The notes beneath the pieces were generated by a model. It saw only the letters and a list, made by a program, of their open reading frames with translations. It was not told the origin of the DNA and searched no databases. From Pterois miles (Eukaryota > Chordata > Actinopteri > Perciformes > Scorpaenidae), in contig CAMQGK010000052.1 of the NCBI GenBank assembly GCA_947000775.1, forward strand, positions 34,004,001 through 34,068,000: 64,000 bases of DNA. The letters are read 5' to 3'. Of the stretch, positions 48,366 through 61,060 are shown piece after piece (position 1 is the stretch's first letter; every line of letters begins with the position of its first letter). Position numbers and translations under genes: made by a program.

Positions 48366-49679
48366 AACTGTGGACACACTTGGTGATTGTTGTAAACAAG
48401 GACGGTTTAGGTGAGTTTTGTTTCTGTCTAGTGTGAATAAAGTGTTACTATGCTCCGTTACGCAACACTGATTTCAACAAAAACAAAAGCACAAGTGGAT
48501 GACGGCGCAAGCTGAACGGAGAGGGGGGCGCTTGTACTCTTGGTCGAGATCTGCATTCTCTGAGTGCCATTCTAGTTAATGTTATGTGTAAGCTTGCTCA
48601 ATGTCTTCTTGTTTTGTTTATGATATGCTTAAAATGAATTTCTCAAAATGATGTGCCTAAATGTACCAGTAACCACACTACCACCACTGTTACCTTCAAA
48701 AAACATCAGCCTTCAGAGTCTGAACTATGTTTAAGATGTGCTCTATACCTCACAGTAATATGTGAAGGAGATAAGAGCATCAATGCACCAACCATCAAAT
48801 AGGCACTTCTCTTATTGTGATGTATTGGAGTTTTTCAGTGAATCAGCATTGCATGTTCTCAGCAACACTGAGAACATTTCATGCTTTTAACTCATACAGG
48901 CACTGCTATGTCCATAATGTTGCCATTATGGCTGCAGGGTCAACAATAGCAGACCTTGAGGTTCATCTGCCTCCATTAGGAACAAAAGTGAGAGTATCTA
49001 CATGGCCTTGACTCATTTTACAGCCATGGTTCTTTCTGGTAGTCTCTTAATGCTGATTCACATCCAGCCATCCATCTGTCAGTTTGTCCATCTCTGTCTT
49101 CTGTCTCCTGTCTCCTCCTGAAGCCTCATCAACCACTCTGAGTAGTGATCACACTCAGCCAGCCGAATATATTCATTTCCCTGCAATCCAAACACCTTCA
49201 TCAACATAGCCAGCCCATCCACTTTCACTCTCATTTTCTAGCTTATTTTCTTCCCACTGCTGCCTTGATAGCTTCATCAGCCTCTAACAAACAGATGGTG
49301 CTGCCAATGTATCTACTACAGGACAGCGAAGTTCCCCGAGACGGAGCGATGAAAGTAGGAATAATGGTTTCTAGCGAGTTGACCTTCAAATATGATGAAT
49401 GCTGCATTTAAGGGCATAAATGTGTGGTTTTGCACATTCTATCCAATTAAGAGACTGTGCCAACAACTTTTCAAAGTATATATTTTTAGATTAATTGTGC
49501 TACCCTGCTCGTTACTTTCCAACTGTCAAGTATTTTTTTTTTTGCCAGCCCTGTCTCCTAAACACTACATTCCCAATCAACAAACCGGCACTGTGCACAA
49601 ATTAAATTTTAAAGGGAAACATATTGTTTTTATAGATTTCATTTGTATTAAATATGATTCTAATGACAGTCTGTGGAAG

Positions 49680-49880
49680 TCCACATATGGAGGAGGTCAG
49701 GGTGGTGGATGGATCAAACAAACACAGGACTTTCACCCAGGAGACTGCCATTTGTGTCCCATGTGAAACCAAAAGTCATCATTCACTTATTTAATTTACT
49801 TAAATTACATAATAAATATATTTCTTGCCAAAGATGATGTTTTCTTTACTAAACCTAGCAAAGTATTTGTTTGATAAATT
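49680..49880 (-). repeat. R1 repeat copy, well conserved
   Basis: Reverse copy: GGTGGTGGATGGATCAAACA, ACACAGGACTTTCACCCAGG, AGACTGCCATTTGTGTCCCA, TGTGAAACCAAAAGTCATCA, then ACTAAACCTAGCAAAGTATT. It underlies part of an open frame at 49392-49766. Confidence 0.85.
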
Positions 49881-51309
49881 ACAGTGTTGGGTATTTGAAT
49901 GGCACATGTGCAGTTTACATTCAGTGGTCGATTCACCACCAAAAAACAAAAAAGGTCCTTGATTTTAGATGGATGTACAAAAGCAGATTTCTCATTTCTT
50001 GCCACTGACCATCAATATAGCCAGTTGTAATGATAACTGTCCCGACCAGATTTAATCTATTCTGTAGCTAGCTAGCTAATTAGGTTAAGGATTGATCCAT
50101 AGGCTTATTTAAAACACTGTCTCCTCCTGACTTTGTAATATTTTGATCTGACACGTTTTAAAATGAGAAACCTGTAAAAAGGGCCAAATATTTACGTAAA
50201 CAGGTTACATAAACAGCATTGTGCTGAAAAAAGGCTGAAGCTGCAAGTCCCAGAAAGCTGGTATCCTCACCTGTTGATGAAGACAGTATTACAGAGTTAG
50301 TCCTATAGTTTATGATGAGGATATTTAGTTCTAACATAACATAGTTGACCGCTTAGCTCAGATACTTGGACGAGCGGAACAGAGGTTGGATCTCTACTTT
50401 ATTAGTTATATTTTTAAACAGCACATTTCACTAATGTTAACTGATAAAAAACCCTTTGAATTTGTGTGTCCCAGAGGCAAAGCAAGGAATCAAGAGTGAG
50501 AAAGTCTGAATGTGAGACCGAGGGAATAACAAGATCACACAGTTACGCTTCAGTGCTTTCTCGCTCCAGTCTTCCAACAAGTGCTTTGTCTTTGTAACTG
50601 AAAAGACATGGAGCTTCTATCTATTACAGTGTTATTTAAAGTCAAATCATCCAGGACCTCATCAAACTCTCAGGATGCCCATGGGGCCAAATGTCGGGAG
50701 AGCAGCTATGTTTTCATTCGACTATCAAGCAAATTCTAAGTCAACTTTAGAAAAGTTGTAAAAAAACTGAATGTAAATGTGAGCTTATCTGAATTAAATG
50801 AATTAAAAAACGGGATTTCTGGGGAAAAGAACAGAATGTTAATGCTTACTTTGGGGCTGTAATCAAGATAAGACATACATGAATCTACAGTACATGATAC
50901 ACAGAGACTGCCTCACTCATTGCTGGGACATGATTTAATATTTGAGAACTTGGTAGTTTTTCACAGAATGCAAGTTGCTGCTTTTAAACTGCTGATCAGT
51001 AAAATTAAACCGTTTGTCAAACTGAGATTAAGATTATAGTGCACAGTTTGGTTCAGAATCATCAATATTCTCATGTTAAAGTCATGCATTTTGTATTCCC
51101 ACCACCCAAGACTCACATACAATACAAAAAAAAACTTCTGGCACATGAAAACACACTGAATACAGATGACGATTATTTGTTATGTTTTGTTTTGTTATTT
51201 GTTTCCTCATCCTTACAAAACAAAGCTGGTAATTAGTAGTGTATGAAGAGCAAGAAGAACTCAGAAGATGCTGTTTCCCTTGTATGCACTGTAGATGATT
51301 CTGTATTTA

Positions 51310-51600
51310 ACACGTTCTCATCCCAACACATCGTTTACTGACACTTTATCAGACCCCTTGGAGTCACTTAATGGTCGCAGTAAACAAATACTGTTGTGAA
51401 TTTAAACAAAAATGCTTGCTTAGGTTTAGGCCACTAAACCACTTACTAAGGTTTAAGAAAAAAACATCATGGTTGGCTTAAAATTGTGAACACAGGACAC
51501 AAATGAACAGCTGATTGTAAAGTGAAAGTGGAACATAGCACAAGACATGAACAGTGGTCTCCTGGATGAATCCTGGATCCACCTCTCTGCCCGTTGTATA
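51310..51600 (+). repeat. R1 repeat copy, nearly full core
   Basis: Forward copy: ACACGTTCTCATCCCAACAC, GCTTAGGTTTAGGCCACTAA, AAACATCATGGTTGGCTTAA, ACATGAACAGTGGTCTCCTG and GATGAATCC. Confidence 0.8.
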
Positions 51601-51607
51601 TATATTA

Positions 51608-51636
<29 letters not shown>
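51608..51636. repeat. T-run joined to a G20 run
   Basis: Nine T followed by twenty G. It is a possible G-quadruplex former, or a homopolymer sequencing or assembly weak point. Confidence 0.9.
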
Positions 51637-51640
<4 letters not shown>

Positions 51641-52339
51641 CAGTATCACATGCTGAATGTTAATGTGAAATGTTAATGAGGAAGGGCTGGTATTCGGTAC
51701 CCCAGTGATTTAGTATTAGGTAACACTTGACTTCCATGACGGTGGATTTGCAAGAAATAGATCAATAAATGGGTAAAGGGTAAAGCGGAGGTCCACTTTT
51801 AGTATCTACTGTAGTATAAGTTGGGTTCCAAAACCATCACTTCCCATAATGCAACTTGGGAGTGTCTCCTGTATGTATTTTTGTGTTTTTCCAAAAATAT
51901 CCATCCAGACAAAAACCCCAGAGCACATGTGAAGCACTCTCAAGGCCAGTGGGCAGGTTGCAGTGACCGCTGTGGTACACTGTGACCACTGTGACACCAG
52001 TGTTCCTCAATATGGTGGATGGGTAATTGTACTGTATATTTCTGTGTAAAAATGTGAAGAGTCCTCTTAGCATTTATTTGATCATGTATTTCTACCACCG
52101 TTGCCTCAAGTGTGATGTCTTACAAAGGAGATAAACATGCACACCCTGACATGATAAGCAAAAAAACAAAAAAAAAAAAAATCTGTATTCTGTGTCTACA
52201 CGACACTGAAAACAGCCTCTGAAAATCTTCATCCTGGCCAGAGATTTAGAAAAGCTCCGTTTTCAGGGACAAAAATGCTGTTTTGGTGTGGACAAAAAGC
52301 CAAAACACGAGGAAAAAGTTTACAAATATCCAATATGAC

Positions 52340-52405
52340 ATAACCCATATGACCCCGAATTTCCCTCCGGGCATTAATAAAGGTTCATCTTATCTTATGA
52401 TATTA
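52340..52405 (+). repeat. LINE-like 3' tail
   Basis: AATTTCCCTCCGGGCATTAA, TAAAGGTTCATCTTATCTTA resembles the end of fish LINE copies that terminate in an ATCTT-type repeat. A similar tail lies at 58850. Confidence 0.5.
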
Positions 52406-52685
52406 TTACGACACCATCAGATTTTGCTCCACCCTGAGACAAAGATGATGATGAGTTAACTGACCTTCTACAGTAAAATAGATGGAGTGCCCCTTCTCAT
52501 ACAGGTCATTCAAATCAATTAGTAAACTCTGATTAATTTTCTCTTATGAATGCCACCTTGTATGTGCATTTACTTCAGAAAAAGATCATGAAGGTGCAGC
52601 GCTGTTGGTGAATGGAAGAACATTAAACCTTTAATCATTAGCACCTGTGGCTCCGGGGGAATAGGAGAACGAGCTGTCAATTTAA

Positions 52686-52687
<2 letters not shown>

Positions 52688-52716
<29 letters not shown>
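52688..52716. repeat. Poly-A run
   Basis: About 29 consecutive A with no recognisable retrotransposed gene upstream. Confidence 0.95.
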
Positions 52717-52720
<4 letters not shown>

Positions 52721-54094
52721 TCAAAGAGGCTTTTTCCCCCCGCAGAGAGTCTGTGTGTCTAATGCATTATGCTGTATATAATACACAGATTCCCCTAATG
52801 CCACTCAGGAAGTTTTTCCTCATTGTCACACTTTCAACTTTCCAACTTCATTTTAAAACCCATGTGATGCTGATTCACATTGCAGGTGTGTTTGCTCTAC
52901 AGCTGTCAACAGTTTTGACAAAACAACTGGGACATGCAGGGAAACAGAGCTTTTAAATGACAGGCGGTTGTGAACCACATGATGTGAGCCCTCGGTGGGC
53001 AGATGAAACTGACAGCGATGAGCTCGCAGGCTCAGAGACACAGATTAGACGACATTTTTGGAAAGTAAAAATAAAGGAAAAATAAATACGAGGCTCTGTT
53101 GTGAATCTTACAGCTACAGTCAAGCGGTTTGAATGAATCAAAAGTGGAGTGTTTGAATCCAACAAATTCACTTAAACTTTTGAATAAGTGTTTACATTGA
53201 TACTATTGCAGCACTAAAGGATGGTCGATTCCTCAGATGTGTCTTAGTTTACTTTGGTAAAATTTCACTCCATTTCTTCTCGGTTCTTTTCTCCTCCAAA
53301 TGCACACTGCATATTTCCTGAAGTCCTTTTTCTCCTCCTGATTGTGGCTGAATGACTCTCACAGTATCTGCCATTGTGCAGCTTATTTTGCATTTAACAG
53401 CCTCAGATCCTTGTCTGCATGAAACCACATTAAGCAGAGAGATGAACCACTCCGGTGCAGGGAGATACGGTCAAAATGAATTCATAAATGAGGGATTTTC
53501 ACCCATTCTATCTTTTTCTCTTTGCCTTTTCCCCTTGTGACTTTTCTACATGAAAGCCCAGCAAAGCGATCGTTTCCATATTGATTGGCAGAGAAAGATA
53601 TAGTTTGATGCTTTACTTATTCCAGTGACTTTCATGTGCGTATGGAGAATAGGCCAAAATTATGCTTTATGCATTTTATTATGCAGTCATAAGAATCCCT
53701 ACAACTTCAAGAGGTATCAGTGGAAGCATTTTAGTATATATATAGTATATATGATATTCTGTATTTACCTCTGATGTAAATGTGCATTCATGTGTGTAGC
53801 TAATGGTAAAATAAGCACGTATGGATATGTAATGGATGTACATACATTTGTGTATGTGAGCTTCAATGTGCTATGATCATTTTTTTATTTTAGTTTTTAT
53901 TTTTCTTTCAGTTTTAAGTTGCTGCATTTAAAGAAAACTGTAAATCTCACAATGTTTTCTCGCTTCTAGTATGAATCCTAATTGATAAAACATTGTGGTT
54001 TATGAATCATAAAATGGTTGATTCAAGTACTATCTGAAACAGAAACCCATCTTGTATAGTTATTGATTTTGACCATAACAATACTGTATGAACT

Positions 54095-54507
54095 ACAGCT
54101 TAGAATGAGCCTTTCGTATCTACATAGGGAGCGGGTCCTCCTCACAGAGTCCACCGTGTTACTCCACCATGTTTCTACAGTAGCGGTCAACCCAAACAGT
54201 AGCTCCAGAGAGAGACTTTTACGTTTCTGAATTAAAGGCCAGAGTAGTTCTCCAACACATTTGTGCACAGTGTGCAAACTGTGGTATCGCCAGCCGGCGT
54301 GTGAATTCTGTTGCTCCTAAAGTAACGTTATTAAGGTAAGAACAGCCTCTAAATGAGATGAACAGTGTTACCAAGGTTTTACACTCGGTGGCTCGGATTA
54401 CCGCAGTCTTGGAAAGGGAAGAGTGAGGAGGGGGACATTCAGTTGGTTGCAGTCTGCAACCAAACTACTAGATGTCGCCAAATCCTACATAGTGTCCCTT
54501 TAGAGAA
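54095..54507 (+). repeat. R2 repeat copy with diverged middle
   Basis: TTAGAATGAGCC, GGGAGCGGGTCCTCCTCACA, GAGTCCACCGTGTTACTCCA and CCATGTTTCTACAGTAG match other R2 copies. TTGGTTGCAGTCTGCAACCA, CTAGATGTCGCCAAATCCTA and CATAGTGTCCCTTTAG form the right end. The left terminus is missing. Confidence 0.75.
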
Positions 54508-54952
54508 AGAGCAGCTGAAAGACGACGGCCTGCGATCATACAGACTGTAACGCTCATTACACAACAGAGAGGCAATTTAATGAATGAAGGAAAAATAAAG
54601 AAACAATTTTGCTATTCTAACATCTTTACCATCAAAAAATGCTAAATTAAAAGCCATTTTGCTCATTTTACATTACAACAAGAAACAAAATTGGATTAAC
54701 ATTTTGTCTCATGATGATGAGCAGTTTCTGGATTGCTTTAGGCCTAGAAATTATTTCTTCTCGTAATAATAATATATTGCATGTTGTGTTTACAACTTGT
54801 TCCAAGTGGCCAAAAATTTTATTAATGCAGCATTAAATGAGCTTACATCACTTTTTTAAAATAATATACAGAATAGGCTGCAGCTGTAAATGCACTCATG
54901 TAAGCGGAAATCCAGAACAGTGTTACAAATGATGGACGACTCCTTTTATAGT

Positions 54953-54955
<3 letters not shown>

Positions 54956-55003
<48 letters not shown>
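54956..55003. repeat. (CA)n microsatellite
   Basis: About 48 bases of uninterrupted CA repeat. Confidence 0.98.
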
Positions 55004-55006
<3 letters not shown>

Positions 55007-57559
55007 TCATTGCTGCATGAATAGATTTGGCTCAGTCCAGTCAGCAATCAACTTATTGATAAGACAGTAGATTATTGAACCTGATTAATGAGCTACCCGG
55101 TGTGTTTCAGTCCTAACTCACCACATACATTACATAGATGAGTGGTGTCAGTTTGGCCTCTAGCTGAGCTCTACTGACAGTATGGACTACGGAGCTTTCA
55201 CTGTCCACCCACACTGTATCAATACATCTGACAGAGAGCAGGCAGAAATCAAGTAATTGATAATACATTAGACTGCTGGATGATTCAACTGCTGCCCCAT
55301 CCATTACACAGAGCAGTCAGCATGACGAGACTGGACAAGGCTTGATTCATGAGTGGACTGATTATAAATAAGAGCCGACGCCTTGCAGGAAGCCGTCACG
55401 TCAGCCTCCAGGAGGATGTAGATGTAAAGACAACTCAGCTTTGAGGTCTTTTACCTGATGAAGTATCAGGAGGTTTATCAACATGGGTGTTAAAATGTTC
55501 AAAGTCACACAACTGGGAAATTATTAAAAATATATTCCCCCCCCCCAAAAGTCAACTTAATCAATGAAAAAAATGATTATCTGGTGCAGTTCTCCAAATT
55601 TTAAAAAGGTGCCAAATCACCCTTTAACTGTCACTAAAAGTAGAGTTTGCACTGGATAGAAATAAAACTACCTTCATATGTGCCATTATGAGCATTAACC
55701 ATTTAAAAATGTTTAATAGTGGGAAAACAATTTACCTTTTCTTTTGTCTATTCAAGTCAATGTACACTTTTCAGTTTCCAATGACAACTGCACCCAGCCA
55801 AGATATAGTCCAAACAACTCCCGGTAAAACAGTCAATTGTATTTTTTTTTAAACACTTATTGTGTATATTAAAAAAGACAAGATATGACATGTTAATTAG
55901 TGAGCTTTTGAGGTGCTTCTAAGACGGATAAAGTCATTTTAAGCATAATAAAGTGAGGCTGTATTTTTCTGGCCTCTAAATGATACCATGGGCCAGAATG
56001 TGTTCCCCTCGTAGGATTTCCAACAAACTGCAGGACTGACAAAGGACGTGGCTTCTAGCCGAGACAACAAGCGCAGCGCATCACTTTGAACAATGTGGAG
56101 CTGCTCAAAATGACAGAGAGGGGGCAACCACAGAAGGCACTCGACTTCCAACAGCTGTACGCTCTTCAACAAAATGCAAAAAGAAACCTTTGATGGAGGA
56201 CGAGAGTGACAGAGCTGCAGAAAAATGTGACGGCAGATTTTCAACTTGCTGTGCATGAAATCAGGATTCTGTGGTCAAAATGTACCACTCTGTCCCTGTG
56301 TGCTCTCACATAGTGGTTTACATCTTGATTGTAGCTGGATTTGTTTTGTGCTCCCTTCACCCATCAAAGCAAAATCTGTCACCAATATGTTTTCATAACT
56401 CAGTCTAATGTATGTTTTTTATTTCCTTTTTACCCATATCAATGTGTCTACCTTGGGCACTAATGCTTGTTTTTGCCCTGTACAACCTGTGTTTTGTGTC
56501 ACTGTTAGTCTCCACATTCATTTTATACTGCATGTGTGTGTTTGTCACACAGTGTGTAATCTGGCTAGGGCCTGCAGGAGTACAGGTGCTGATCTGCACC
56601 GTCTCTGTACTTGTGTGTTTTCCTGGTATGTGTTAGTGTGTAACCTGGCCGGGTTCTGTGCTGTGAGAAAGGGCCAGCTGCCACCTCAGCTCTTTGCCAT
56701 ATGGAGCCAGACCAAGGCTGCTCCTGGACAGAAAGATTAGGGAATAAATGACTGATAACCGGGAGCCAGAGAGACTCTGAGAGCAGAGAGGCGACTCACA
56801 ACCTACAGCCACTGAAAACAGAAATAAGTAACAGTGGAGAGGTAATTGACAGGCAGCGATTGGGTCTGCCTTGCATCAGCAAAACTGCATTGTTAGTATA
56901 TAATTATGCATTGATGTGGAGGCTGGGTTTATGCAAATGTTTATTTGATGCATTTAGGACTGCTGCATGGCAAAGTAACATTGCGTAATTAATTTGCCAT
57001 AATACTCTAAGAACAAATAAAAATTGCAGACCACATTGTCAAGAAAATGGGATCATTCTATGTTTATGGATCCCTGAATGTAGCAGGGTGAACAGGGTGT
57101 AAATAAATAATTTGAAGCAGTTTAAAACAGAATTTGTGAAGACAATACAACCAGCAGATCATCTACAGAAAAGCAAACCTTTGAAGTTATAAAGAGTAAC
57201 TGATGCAATAGCTAATTCTCACTCGCTTAGCTCACAGTTTCATGTGCTGACAAACTTCCATTGTGCAGCCTGCTCAGCTACAACTTTGCTAGTAGATTGT
57301 CACTATGTTTAGACTATTAAAAAAAACTTTTCAGACAAGTTAAAAAGGCACATTGGAACTACCTGACTTGAAGAACACTACATCCATCTGTGGCAATTCC
57401 TACACGCGAATGTTATGGATGTAGAACTACAGTAATTAATGTCTGCTAATTAGCCAATTCAGTATCTTTGTATCATCCATACATGCAGTATATTCAATAG
57501 CTTGACTCAGGGTAAGATGTCTGTATGACACCAAACTATCCTCAGTTCACTTCATGATA

Positions 57560-57830
57560 TCTTACAAAGTTATTTTTTGTCTGTTTGCTAACGAATGTCC
57601 AGCAACAGGAGCAATCAGTGTGCCTGTGCAGAACCTGTTGGGCAATGACACAACGTGGTTAGGTTAAGGAAATGATCGTGGTTGGGATCAAAATAAGTGC
57701 GTTTGAACCATTTGGTTAGGTTTAGGAAAAGCTTGTGGTTTGGGTTTTGGTTTTGGGTTTCTCCTACATGACGGTCTTGTGTTTCTTGACCCATCCATCC
57801 ACCACCAGCTCGACCCTGTGTAGCCCTGCA
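57560..57830 (+). repeat. R1 repeat copy
   Basis: Forward copy: CTAACGAATGTCCAGCAACA, TGGTTAGGTTAAGGAAATGA, TCGTGGTTGGGATCAAAATA, then a second GGTTAGGTTTAGGAAAAGC, and the end ACGGTCTTGTGTTTCTTGAC followed by CCATCCATCCACC. The GATCGTGGTT block appears duplicated in diverged form. Confidence 0.75.
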
Positions 57831-58849
57831 CATTGCAGGAAATTTTGCGGGTTATATACAAATTATAGTGCATTTCTTTTTTTCATAGGTGCCAGCCATG
57901 TTACCATGTTTTGAATCAGAAACTTTGTATGCACAATGGAAGTTTTTTTATGTGGTAGGGAGCTTAAGTGGAGTAGCAATACATTGCTAAGATAATTGCC
58001 TTCCATCCATCCCATCCCTTTCATATTTATTAACATTCTCCCCATAGCTAATTTGTATTAATGCCTGAGTGACCACTACACAACAAGAAGATCACAGCGG
58101 TTTGATTATTTCTTCTGTGTTTGATAAGAAAGATGATGTTGTGAATGGCAACATCTATTTCATGTGGATGTACTCACACAAAGTCAGAATTATAAAAAAT
58201 TATCAGCTTTAAATAGTTGTGCATTCAGTTTAATTATAGATGTTTTAATATTTTCAGCTTCTGCTTTCTGAAATATTCTTTGTGGTGTTGGTAAATGCAG
58301 CAACCCTTCCTCTTTCTCGCTTTCCCCCTGCAACAGATATAAACTAGTACAGATAGGTCATTAGTGCCCTGTTAATGGGAACATGATGACGCTTGTTGCT
58401 ATGGATACAGTTCACTGCTATAACCACTCAGCCCCATGCAGGTCCCTGTGGTCTATCTGTACATTGGCTGATGATGAGCAACCAGCCATGGTGATATTAT
58501 AGAGCCGGGGGGTTCAGGGCTATGTTGTCATTTGTCACAGATGTCCCAGTGTGTTGATTTATTACTATGTTGGGATTGATATAGAAAGAAAGTCACTGAA
58601 CTGCAATTTATGTTCTTCTCATCTCATATTTGAATGATTTACCTTTTTTTTTTTTTTTGTTAGTATTACAGAGCACTTTTTCCATTGAAAGTTTCAGCCC
58701 ATTTTTATGAGATTCAACATCCTAAATGGATCTTGCAGTCTGCAATTATAAAAAGAGGTCCTAGACATAATGACGCACTAGGAGACTCAATTGCAGCAAG
58801 TACTCCAACCGATATGATCACATAGGTTGTTTGTCCCCATCCTCTAATA

Positions 58850-58915
58850 TGGCCCAGAGGAGCGTTCAACTCAATTAATAAAGGTTCATCTTATTTTATC
58901 TTATCTTATTAACAT
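58850..58915 (+). repeat. LINE-like 3' tail
   Basis: AATTAATAAAGGTTCATCTT followed by ATTTTATCTTATCTTATT, like the tail at 52340. Confidence 0.45.
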
Positions 58916-59185
58916 GTCCTCATACCTAAACCCACTTTAAGCCTTTGAAATGATTACAATTTGGTTAGTTTTAAGCAATAATACTACTTGGTTAGGTTTT
59001 GGAAGATCGTGGTTTGGGTTGAAATAACTGTTTGTTATGTAACTTGTGACGTACATAAGTTAACCTACATTACGTTATGTAAGCTACATACATAAGTTAA
59101 AATAACACAATGTTAACGTTTGGTTTTACCCGGGAGGTGAGGAGTGGTCTCCTAGATGAGTCCACCTTGGCCTCCTCTCTACAGA
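58910..59185 (+). repeat. R1 repeat copy
   Basis: Forward copy: CATGTCCTCATACCTAAACC, TTGGTTAGGTTTTGGAAGAT, CGTGGTTTGGGTTGAAATAA, GAGTGGTCTCCTAGATGAGT. A short ACATAAGTTA-type repeat interrupts it at 59050-59100. It directly abuts the tail at 58850. Confidence 0.75.
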
Positions 59186-59550
59186 CTGTCGCTCTGTATA
59201 CTAAGTCACCTGACTTCCACCTTTGCCCTCCTTAAATATTGTTGTAATAAGCTGCTTGTACAAACAACCTATGGAGTTTTTTTCCCCCTCTCTCTCTTTG
59301 GGGGTAGGACAGTCTCAATTGTGTTGAAATAAATGGAGCAAAGTTGGTTTGTCATTATTTGCCATTATTTCCATGTGCTATATTACAGAAAAGCCTGTGT
59401 TATCATTTTGGTAATACCTTTTTTTATCAACAAGGTAAGGTTGAGTTTGAAGGTCCATTGATTAGATCATCAACAGGAAACACTTGTTTAACACATACCC
59501 ATCCCCTGAAAGGAAATAAACTTCATCTTTGCAGCAGAGATTCAGTGATT

Positions 59551-59988
59551 AAAAAAAAAAAAAAAAAGTCTATACAGCACAATTAGACAAGTATACTGTG
59601 AGAGCAAACTAATCTTTCCCAGCTCAGTAGTGTCTGAATCAACTTTATGGCATCTTAAAGAACGCCAGCCTTGACTTTCCCAATCACCTCTGGGGATTAT
59701 ATGAAAGTTCAGTTGCAGTTCTGCAGGCTTGTAGTAAAAATGTTTGACTTTGGCAGGGCTGTCCAATAACTTATTGCTCATTACATTTTTTTTTTTTTTT
59801 TTTTTTTTTTTGAGCCAGGGTACTGGCCTTTTCATCTTACAAGTTCATCTGAACTGTATTTCAAGTTTTACATTTACGTTGGTCTTCAAGCTACAGATTT
59901 GTTGGCAGTCAACAAGTACTTGGCCGAGCCGAGGCAGTTAACAGCCAAGATTTGTTTGTCTTGGGCAAAAAAAAAAAAAAAAAAAAAA
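59551..59988. repeat. Three long A/T homopolymer runs
   Basis: A17 at 59551-59567, T26 at 59786-59811 and A22 at 59967-59988. I found no target duplication or retrotransposed sequence linking them. Confidence 0.9.
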
Positions 59989-60874
59989 TCATTCTTGTTT
60001 TATTGTTTAATTTTGCAGTATAGTAGGGGTAGCACATTACTTTAATTGGACCATCATAGAGAGATGTATGAGTGGGCGTGTGTGTGTGTCTGTTGGCCAT
60101 TGCTGTAATGGAATGAACACATCTTTCCAGAGTCACCACGTTGCAGTAGCTGCTATATTCTGGCTGATGTTAGCTACCATGTGAAAAAGGTTCATTTAAC
60201 TGATGGACACAAAACAATGTACTGCTGAGCATTGAGTTTCCTCGTTTCTTCCTGTGCTTCACCTGCCATTAGTGGATCCACAATAACCTGCCTGTAAGAG
60301 CCTGTTTCAGTGTGTTTTTCAACTGAAACTGCTTTGTGAAAGTTTGCACTGTCAGTTTTCACAATTTGTACAATCATTGTAAAATCAGTTCAAGTGTGTG
60401 GCTACTCGGGACCAAGTCTCACAGGTCTTGCAGTAGGTTTCAAGTCTTACGTTTTTTAGACATTTTGTATATCTAACAATAAATGCAGAATTTTGAAACG
60501 CTTTTGCATAACAAAAAAGACAACACATACTGTCAACCATGCTCCAGTGAAGGAGTCCAGCTGACTACCAGAGAAGAAGTGTACAGTATGTCAACATACA
60601 AATGGGAGGTCTTTAGACTGGATGGCAGATAGACACAGACAGGGAATGTGAGGGGGGATGAAGAGGAGGAATAGCATGCAATAAAAGTCCCCCTATCAAA
60701 TCATAGAAGATACAGTTCAGGCTGTTCTCATGCATTGCATGGCATGCATCCATTTGTGGCTATATCTGCGGAAAGTAATGCACTGTAGTTCATCAATATG
60801 CCATGAAATCAATTAGTAATCAACAAAATCATAACCCAGGAAGTATAAAGAGTGACCAAAGCCATGTACTGAGG

Positions 60875-61060
60875 TTGGTTGGACGGGTGGGTCAAAAAAA
60901 GGTGAGGTCCGCTGTGTAAAAACCAGAAGTCAACTATAATTTGTCACGTAACTTCTGTACATAACCACTTACAGTGTAATTTTACACCAAACCACAATCT
61001 TTTCCTAAACTGAAGTATTTTGTATTTATTTATTGACATGTGATGCTGGACATTCCTAGG
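60875..61060 (-). repeat. R1 repeat copy, diverged
   Basis: Reverse copy: GGTTGGACGGGTGGGTCAAA, GGTGAGGTCCGCTG, ACACCAAACCACAATCTTTT and CCTAAACTGAAGTATTTTG. Confidence 0.65.

Noticed and set aside
52688..52716. Poly-A as the tail of a processed pseudogene
   Set aside because: No recognisable coding or UTR sequence upstream and no target duplication seen.
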